Shown: one piece after another, positions 30,674 through 34,899 of the stretch | How positions within the stretch are numbered: the stretch's first letter is position 1 | Layout: the number at the start of each line of letters is the position of its first letter | Assembly (NCBI GenBank): GCA_021792185.1 | Contig: JAJYVD010000022.1 | Span: 1 to 34,899, forward strand | Direction: 5' to 3' | From: Nitrospirota bacterium | Lineage (GTDB): Bacteria; Nitrospirota; Thermodesulfovibrionia; Thermodesulfovibrionales; Dissulfurispiraceae | Length of the DNA: 34,899 bases | Program-made: the position numbers and the translations under genes | Notes under the pieces: generated by a model | What the model saw: only the letters and a program-made list of their open reading frames with translations | What the model was told of the DNA's origin: nothing | Databases searched by the model: none

Positions 30674-31352
30674 AAAAATACTTATAGTAGAAGACGAAAA
30701 AAAAATCTCCGACATCGTAAAATCATACCTCGAGAGAGACGGGTTCAAGGTATCCGTTGCCGAGACAGGACAGGCCGCCCTGCATCTCGTCAAAAAAGAC
30801 TTCGATCTTATAATTCTCGATTTAATGCTTCCCGACATCGACGGGGAGACTATCTGCGGCTCTATCAGGGAATTCTCGGATGTCCCGATAATAATGCTTA
30901 CCGCCAAAAGCGCGGAAGAGGACAGGATCAAAGGGCTCGGCATCGGAGCCGACGATTATGTGATAAAACCCTTCAGTCCGAGGGAACTCGCGGCGCGTGT
31001 CAAGGCACACCTCAGGAGGACGAAAAAAAATGAAAAAAAACTGCTCTCCTTCAACGACGGGCTTCTGACAATAGATACGCTCTCGATGGAAGTAAAAAAA
31101 GGGAAAGATGTTACACCCCTGACAGCCACCGAATTCCGCATACTCCTGTGCATGGCCGAAAAACCGCAGATGGTCTTCAGCAGACTGCAGATCGTCAATG
31201 CCGTGCAGGGATATGATTTCGAGGGATACGACAGGGTCATCGACGCGCATGTCAAAAATATAAGGCATAAAATAGAAGATAACCCTCAAAAGCCGGTATT
31301 TATAAAAACGGTATACGGGGCGGGATATAAATTTATCGGGGTCCCCGATTGA
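30663..31352 (+). CDS. OmpR-family response regulator
   Basis: 229 residues. Receiver domain with ILIVEDEKKISDIV, phospho-acceptor Asp53 in LIILDLMLPD, T/S in MLTAKS and Lys in VIKPFSPREL; C-terminal winged helix from ~residue 130 (LTATEFRILLCMAEKP, FSRLQIVNAVQGYDFEGYDR, VIDAHVKNIRHKI, VYGAGYKF). It is a DNA-binding regulator phosphorylated by the kinase encoded next, whose TTG start overlaps its stop (TTGA). The signal is unknown. It overlaps the GalT-like gene, suggesting a shared transcript. Confidence 0.95.
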   Translation: MNDEKILIVEDEKKISDIVKSYLERDGFKVSVAETGQAALHLVKKDFDLIILDLMLPDIDGETICGSIREFSDVPIIMLTAKSAEEDRIKGLGIGADDYVIKPFSPRELAARVKAHLRRTKKNEKKLLSFNDGLLTIDTLSMEVKKGKDVTPLTATEFRILLCMAEKPQMVFSRLQIVNAVQGYDFEGYDRVIDAHVKNIRHKIEDNPQKPVFIKTVYGAGYKFIGVPD

Positions 31353-32725
31353 AAACCAAAATATTCCTTGCATTTATAGTCGTCATCCTTGCGGCGCTCC
31401 TTTCCAACTTCATCTTCGAGTGGCTGATAATAAGAGACTTTGACAATTATGTCGGCGGAGTAAAAGAGGATCAATTCTACTGGGTACTGGCATCCATAGA
31501 AGGCAGTTACTCCGGAGGCGTCTGGAATAAAAGGGCATTATCCGAATCCATCCATTGGGGAATGATGCTCGGCCTCGACATAAAAATCATCGACGTTACC
31601 GGTGAAGAAGTGCTTTCGTCTAATGAGGTCATTGAATCCCTTTCAGAGTCGATGAAGCGCCGGATGGAAGGGCTCTTTCATATGCACGCGACAACCGGCT
31701 CTTTCGATCAATATCCCCTGTACATTAAGGGTAAACGGATTGGAACACTTCTATCCCGGCCTTTCCAGAAGGAGCAAATAAAGGAAAAGGAATCCATATT
31801 CAAACGGAGGACAAAAAACTTCCTTTTGGTTTCATTCTTGATCGCGGGCGGAGGTTCCGTGCTTATAGCCCTGCTCTTCAGCCGGTATCTTTCCAGGCCT
31901 ATTACGGTTCTTAAAACGGCGGCGGAAAAAATAGCCCAAGGGGATTTCAACGTGCGCATAATTCCCAAAAGCGATGACGATGTCGGAAAACTGTCCGCAA
32001 GCTTTAACGCGATGGCGGAGTCCCTCGGCAGGGAAGAAAAATTGCGAAAACATTTGATGTCCAATATCGCCCATGAATTGAGGACGCCGCTGACCGTAAT
32101 GAAAGCCCATATGGAAGCTATGGATGACGGCGTCGTTGAAGTCGGAAAGGGATTGGAGAATATAAAAAACGAAATCGACCGTTTGATAAAGCTTGTAAAA
32201 GGCATAGAGGACATTACTGCGGCAGAGGCGAGCTTTTTCACAAAGGGAACCCTAACCGAAATCAACCTGAAAGAATTTCTCTCTGAGTTGGTCGATGAAA
32301 TGAAACCGTCGTTCAAAGAAAAGGGTCTCGAAATAAAGATATTGAAAGAAAGGAATCTGCAGGTCGCAGCCGACGCTGAAAAACTCGAAAAGATCGTGCG
32401 GAACATAATTTCGAACTCGTTGAAGTTCACCGAAAAAGGCGGAGTATTGATCGATTATGAAAAAACCGGAAACACTCTTTGCATAGAAATAAAGGATTCC
32501 GGCAAGGGCATTCCCGAAGACAAAATACCGCTCATATTCAACAGATTTTACAGAATAGAAAATCACCCTCCCATCCCCCCCTTAGCAAGGGGGGACGAAG
32601 GGGGGTTAGGCCTGGGGCTTGCAATCGTGAAAGAACTCGTCGAAGTGATGGGCGGCAGTATCGATGTGAAAAGCGAGATAGGCAAAGGGACGACATTCAG
32701 GATTTGTTTACCCACAAGCATATAA
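31349..32725 (+). CDS. Membrane sensor histidine kinase
   Basis: 458 residues, TTG start overlapping the response-regulator stop. Two membrane helices (residues ~5-24 and ~153-175) bracket a periplasmic sensor of ~130 residues with no recognised family; then HAMP (SRYLSRPITVLKTAAEKIAQGDF), HisKA with phosphorylated His242 (NIAHELRTPLTVMKAHM), and HATPase with N box NIISNSLKFT, G1 DSGKGIP, F box FNRFYR and G2 GGLGLGLAIVKEL. Residues ~406-421 (ENHPPIPPLARGDEGG) in the ATP lid come from an inserted GC-rich inverted repeat. Confidence 0.95.
   Translation: MKTKIFLAFIVVILAALLSNFIFEWLIIRDFDNYVGGVKEDQFYWVLASIEGSYSGGVWNKRALSESIHWGMMLGLDIKIIDVTGEEVLSSNEVIESLSESMKRRMEGLFHMHATTGSFDQYPLYIKGKRIGTLLSRPFQKEQIKEKESIFKRRTKNFLLVSFLIAGGGSVLIALLFSRYLSRPITVLKTAAEKIAQGDFNVRIIPKSDDDVGKLSASFNAMAESLGREEKLRKHLMSNIAHELRTPLTVMKAHMEAMDDGVVEVGKGLENIKNEIDRLIKLVKGIEDITAAEASFFTKGTLTEINLKEFLSELVDEMKPSFKEKGLEIKILKERNLQVAADAEKLEKIVRNIISNSLKFTEKGGVLIDYEKTGNTLCIEIKDSGKGIPEDKIPLIFNRFYRIENHPPIPPLARGDEGGLGLGLAIVKELVEVMGGSIDVKSEIGKGTTFRICLPTSI
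32566..32610 (+). repeat. GC-rich inverted repeat in the ATP-lid coding region of the histidine kinase
   Basis: CCCTCCCATCCCCCCTTAGC is followed by AAGGGGGGACGAAGGGGGGT; C6 and G6 runs pair around TTAGCAA. Read in frame as HPPIPPLARGDEGG. This resembles a widespread dispersed repeat that often encodes NPPxPPLAKGGxGG in other genomes, as far as I recall. Confidence 0.8.
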
Positions 32726-32731
32726 AACATT

Positions 32732-32861
32732 TTGGCAGGTATGACAGCCTTCCGCTTCATTCTCGGAAGACATCCAGCCTTCCTCCGAAGCTACGCCAGC
32801 ATGCTTCACCCATGGTTTCGCTTATGCTGCCGAAGTCGCTTCAGGCAATCATCCCTGCCAA
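32732..32861 (+). ncRNA. Multi-hairpin structured element, copy 2 (kinase-hydrolase spacer)
   Basis: Fills the 154-nt gap between kinase and hydrolase genes, in their sense. Closing stem TTGGCAGGTATGA / TCATCCCTGCCAA (one mismatch), then hairpin GGAAGAC-AUCCA-GCCUUCC, a third stem CAGCAU...AUGCUG, and GAAG-UCG-CUUC. Shares with copy 1 (24782-24915 minus) the blocks CCGCTTCATTCTCG, CATCCA.GCCTT.CTCCGA and GCCGAAGTCGCTTCA, while the closing stem differs completely. Total length 130 nt against 134. Confidence 0.7.
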
Positions 32862-32879
32862 CAACATGATCATTAAGAT

Positions 32880-33647
32880 ATGAAAATCGCTTTGATACAA
32901 CTAAACATTGCATGGGAAGCTAAGGAAGAAAATTATAAGCGGGCGGAATTTTTCGCGGAAAAAGCCTTCCATGAAAGATGCGATATCATAGTCTTCCCTG
33001 AAATGTTCAACACGGGGTTTTCCATGAATGTTTCCGGGATCGCGGAAAGCGGACATGGAAAGACCGATTCGGTATTGTCGGAGATGGCCCGAAAATACGG
33101 CATATATATAATTGCAGGTTTTCCTGTAAAAGAACCCGCAGAAGAAAAAGGCAGGAACATGGCCGCTGTATATGATAGAGATGGAAGGCGCATCGCCGCC
33201 TATACAAAGATGCATCCTTTCTCTTTTTTGGATGAAGACAAATATTATGCCGCCGGCGAGGATACCGTTACTTTCGACATAGACGGCATGACGTGCAGCG
33301 TATTTATATGTTATGACCTGCGTTTCCCTGAAACGTTCAGGAAAGTAGCGGAGAAAGTTCATGCGATATTCGTTATTGCCAACTGGCCTGCATCGCGAAA
33401 GGAACATTGGGAACCCCTGCTTAAGGCACGGGCCATCGAAAACCAATGCTTTGTGATCGGCGTCAACCGCACCGGCACGGACGGAAACGGAATCTATTAT
33501 CATGGAGCGTCCCGTGTTTTCGATCCGTCGGGAAATGCTGTTTGTTCGGGCAATGAAAAAGATGAATTTCTGGCGTGCGAATTCAATCCCGCAGAAGCCG
33601 TTGAAATAAGGTTACGGTTCCCTTTTCTGAAGGATATGCGCATTTAA
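32880..33647 (+). CDS. Carbon-nitrogen hydrolase (omega-amidase/nitrilase family)
   Basis: 255 residues, cytoplasmic. The Glu-Lys-Cys catalytic triad of the nitrilase superfamily is visible: Glu41 (FPEMFNTGF), Lys110 (YTKMHPF) and Cys144 (FICYDLRFPE). The MFNTGFSM stretch and length match omega-amidase-like members (YafV type), which hydrolyse alpha-ketoglutaramate or alpha-ketosuccinamate; substrate cannot be fixed from sequence. No convincing ribosome site precedes the ATG, and the structured element ends 18 nt upstream. Confidence 0.92.
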   Translation: MKIALIQLNIAWEAKEENYKRAEFFAEKAFHERCDIIVFPEMFNTGFSMNVSGIAESGHGKTDSVLSEMARKYGIYIIAGFPVKEPAEEKGRNMAAVYDRDGRRIAAYTKMHPFSFLDEDKYYAAGEDTVTFDIDGMTCSVFICYDLRFPETFRKVAEKVHAIFVIANWPASRKEHWEPLLKARAIENQCFVIGVNRTGTDGNGIYYHGASRVFDPSGNAVCSGNEKDEFLACEFNPAEAVEIRLRFPFLKDMRI

Positions 33648-33688
33648 CCATTCATAATTTCTTCAAAATTAAACGGTATCATCATTCT

Positions 33689-34006
33689 ATGAAAAAATTG
33701 ATTTTTATAATCCTTCTGCTCGTAATCACGCCCTCGGGTATTCATGCGGAAAGTTATCCCGCTCAAACGATTATGCCGTATGAGGAGAGATGTCCGCTGT
33801 GCGGGGCATACGGATACTGCGAACAGCAGCCTTCCAGTCGAGAAGCGGCAAGAGCCCTTAAGACATATTACGCAAAAAAAGGCATGAAGGCAACAATTAT
33901 AAAGCAGGACGGGCGATTTATAGAGGCGGAAGTTACCAAGAACAATAAAATTATTGACCGGGTGTTGCTCGACTGCAGGACAGGAAGGATCCGATCTATA
34001 TATTAA
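33689..34006 (+). CDS. Small exported protein with CPLCGAYGYC motif
   Basis: 105 residues. Signal peptide MKKLIFIILLLVITPSGIHA. The mature N-terminus has CPLC...YC, three cysteines that could bind metal or form disulfides. The C-terminal half (ARALKTYYAKKGMKATIIKQ, then GRFIEAEVTKNNKIIDRVLL and DCRTGRI) has the alternating pattern of a PepSY-like small domain. No family assigned. A strong terminator follows, closing this transcript. Confidence 0.75.
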   Translation: MKKLIFIILLLVITPSGIHAESYPAQTIMPYEERCPLCGAYGYCEQQPSSREAARALKTYYAKKGMKATIIKQDGRFIEAEVTKNNKIIDRVLLDCRTGRIRSIY

Positions 34007-34033
34007 CAGGCATTTTACTCATCCCCCTCCCTA

Positions 34034-34067
34034 AGGCAGCCTTCCCCCAAGGCTGCCTCTTTTTTTT
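34034..34067 (+). terminator. Rho-independent terminator
   Basis: A 10-bp perfect stem AGGCAGCCTT / AAGGCTGCCT with a CCCCC loop is followed by C and eight Ts. It ends the transcript of the 33689-34006 gene. Confidence 0.93.
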
Positions 34068-34157
34068 ATTTTCACAATCTTTTCATAAAACATTCATATA
34101 ATATTCGTAATCTTATGTTATTTTTTATAAAATTTTTAATAAGGGGGTTTTCATAAA

Positions 34158-34466
34158 ATGAAACGCATGCTGTTTTTAGGGATTTTGATTTCCTTTCTCA
34201 TATCCGGCAATGCCGCTGCGATGGGGCCTGCGATAGGGCTGATAATGAAAGGCGCCGGAATAATGGGCGGCGAAATGACAAGTGGACATGGGAAACAGCA
34301 TGACAGCACTCAAGGCGGAATAAAGAGCGGACAGGGCGATACGGACGGCCAGAAAATAACGGATGATAAGAAGGACGATGACGGTTTAGTAGGTTGTCAT
34401 AGCGGGACAACTCAGGATTATCAAAATGAAGATGGTAAGCCCACAGATAGGACAGAAAGAAAATAA
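34158..34466 (+). CDS. Small exported low-complexity protein
   Basis: 102 residues. Signal peptide MKRMLFLGILISFLISGNAA, then a Gly/Met-rich segment (MGPAIGLIMKGAGIMGGEM) and a hydrophilic Asp/Gly/Lys/Gln-rich tail with one Cys (VGCHSG). A purine-rich AAGGGGG site lies about 10 nt before the ATG. TATAAT at 34097-34102 may be the -10 box, without a clear -35. The cytochrome gene follows after 22 nt, so they are likely co-transcribed. No family recognised. Confidence 0.7.
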   Translation: MKRMLFLGILISFLISGNAAAMGPAIGLIMKGAGIMGGEMTSGHGKQHDSTQGGIKSGQGDTDGQKITDDKKDDDGLVGCHSGTTQDYQNEDGKPTDRTERK

Positions 34467-34488
34467 AAAAAAGATGCGGGAGGAAATA

Positions 34489-34899
34489 ATGAAAAAAATA
34501 GTAATCTTGATTGTATTTTCAGTGTTCGCCCTTATCTTTAACTATGCATTTGCCCAGACAGCGGAGCATGTCCACAAACCGCATCCGCACAAACACAAAG
34601 AATACGCTAAAGTCAAAAACCCTATTCCCATGACCGAAGACTCCATAGTCAAGGGAAAGGGGCTTTATGGAAAACACTGCGTTTCATGTCATGGAGAATC
34701 GAGCAAAGGCAGCGAAAAAACCGATCTCACGGACAACCTATGGATTCACGGCGACAGCGACGGCGAGATATTTCATGTTATAACTGACGGGACAAAAGGA
34801 CCCACGCCGATGAAGGGATTCAAAAAGGAATTGACAAAGGAAATGAGATGGCATCTTGTGAATTATATCAATAGCCTCAAAAAGTCCGAAGGAGACAGG
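34489..34899 (+). CDS. Monohaem c-type cytochrome (partial, runs off the window)
   Basis: 137 codons without a stop at the window end. GGGAGG five nt before the ATG. Signal peptide ends near FAQ (residue ~23); a His-rich stretch (EHVHKPHPHKHKEY) follows, then the haem site CVSCH (residues 64-68) and a likely axial Met in TPMKGF (Met108), as in class I cytochromes c of ~100 mature residues. It should be a periplasmic electron carrier, matured by machinery including the CcsA-like protein at 8856-9671. Confidence 0.93.
   Translation, partial: MKKIVILIVFSVFALIFNYAFAQTAEHVHKPHPHKHKEYAKVKNPIPMTEDSIVKGKGLYGKHCVSCHGESSKGSEKTDLTDNLWIHGDSDGEIFHVITDGTKGPTPMKGFKKELTKEMRWHLVNYINSLKKSEGDR

Overview
The window reads as a piece of chromosome from an anaerobic or microaerophilic Gram-negative bacterium. 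The gene set and the order dprA / small gene / topA / P-loop GTPase / ccsA / hemA / hemC / cobA-hemD resemble Nitrospirota (Thermodesulfovibrionia-like) or a related deep lineage. This placement is inferred from gene content and protein style, not from a marker gene. An outer-membrane TonB receptor, exported c-type cytochrome and cytochrome c assembly protein show a double membrane and haem-based respiration. No rRNA, tRNA, CRISPR array or complete insertion sequence was recognised.

Layout. 0.2-2.9 kb (minus): a secreted TPR-CHAT protease-like protein. 3.1-14.3 kb (plus): housekeeping genes argG, dprA, a small gene, topA and a MobB-like GTPase, running into a tetrapyrrole operon (ccsA, hemA, hemC, cobA-hemD) that is interrupted between hemA and hemC by a MNT/HEPN nucleotidyltransferase pair. 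14.6-15.2 kb: a protein of unknown function. 15.2-23.4 kb (minus): a cobalamin-riboswitch operon made of a TonB receptor, a DUF2162-type membrane protein, a MotA/TolQ/ExbB channel, a DUF2149/ExbD-like protein and a CobN-like chelatase that carries its own signal peptide and C-terminal membrane anchor. 23.5-26.9 kb (minus): the cobalt ECF transporter cbiM-cbiN-cbiQ-cbiO plus a small His-rich protein. 27-34.9 kb (plus): cca, a polyferredoxin membrane protein, a GalT-like protein with an altered active site, a two-component system, a carbon-nitrogen hydrolase, two small exported proteins and the start of a monohaem cytochrome c.

How it works together. The central theme is cobalt and tetrapyrrole metabolism: cobalt uptake (CbiMNQO), corrinoid or other tetrapyrrole uptake across the outer membrane (riboswitch-controlled TonB receptor), an apparently periplasmic CobN-like metal-handling enzyme with its own ExbB/ExbD-like motor, and synthesis of the tetrapyrrole ring up to precorrin-2 (HemA, HemC, CobA-HemD).

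The most unusual content is non-coding. I see (i) two copies of a ~130-nt multi-hairpin element (24782-24915 minus and 32732-32861 plus) whose closing stems differ in sequence yet remain paired, a pattern expected of a conserved structured RNA; (ii) two copies of a ~126-bp palindromic repeat (14411-14536 and 29448-29572) with a compensatory change in the terminal stem; (iii) a MITE-like 163-bp element at 23778-23940; and (iv) about a dozen short arrays of 7-nt (sometimes 8-nt) units scattered mainly over 13-27 kb, many of them translated in frame inside conserved genes, where they supply protein loops, signal-peptide cores and even a ribosome binding site. None of these can be named from sequence alone, and they are the best candidates for undescribed biology here.
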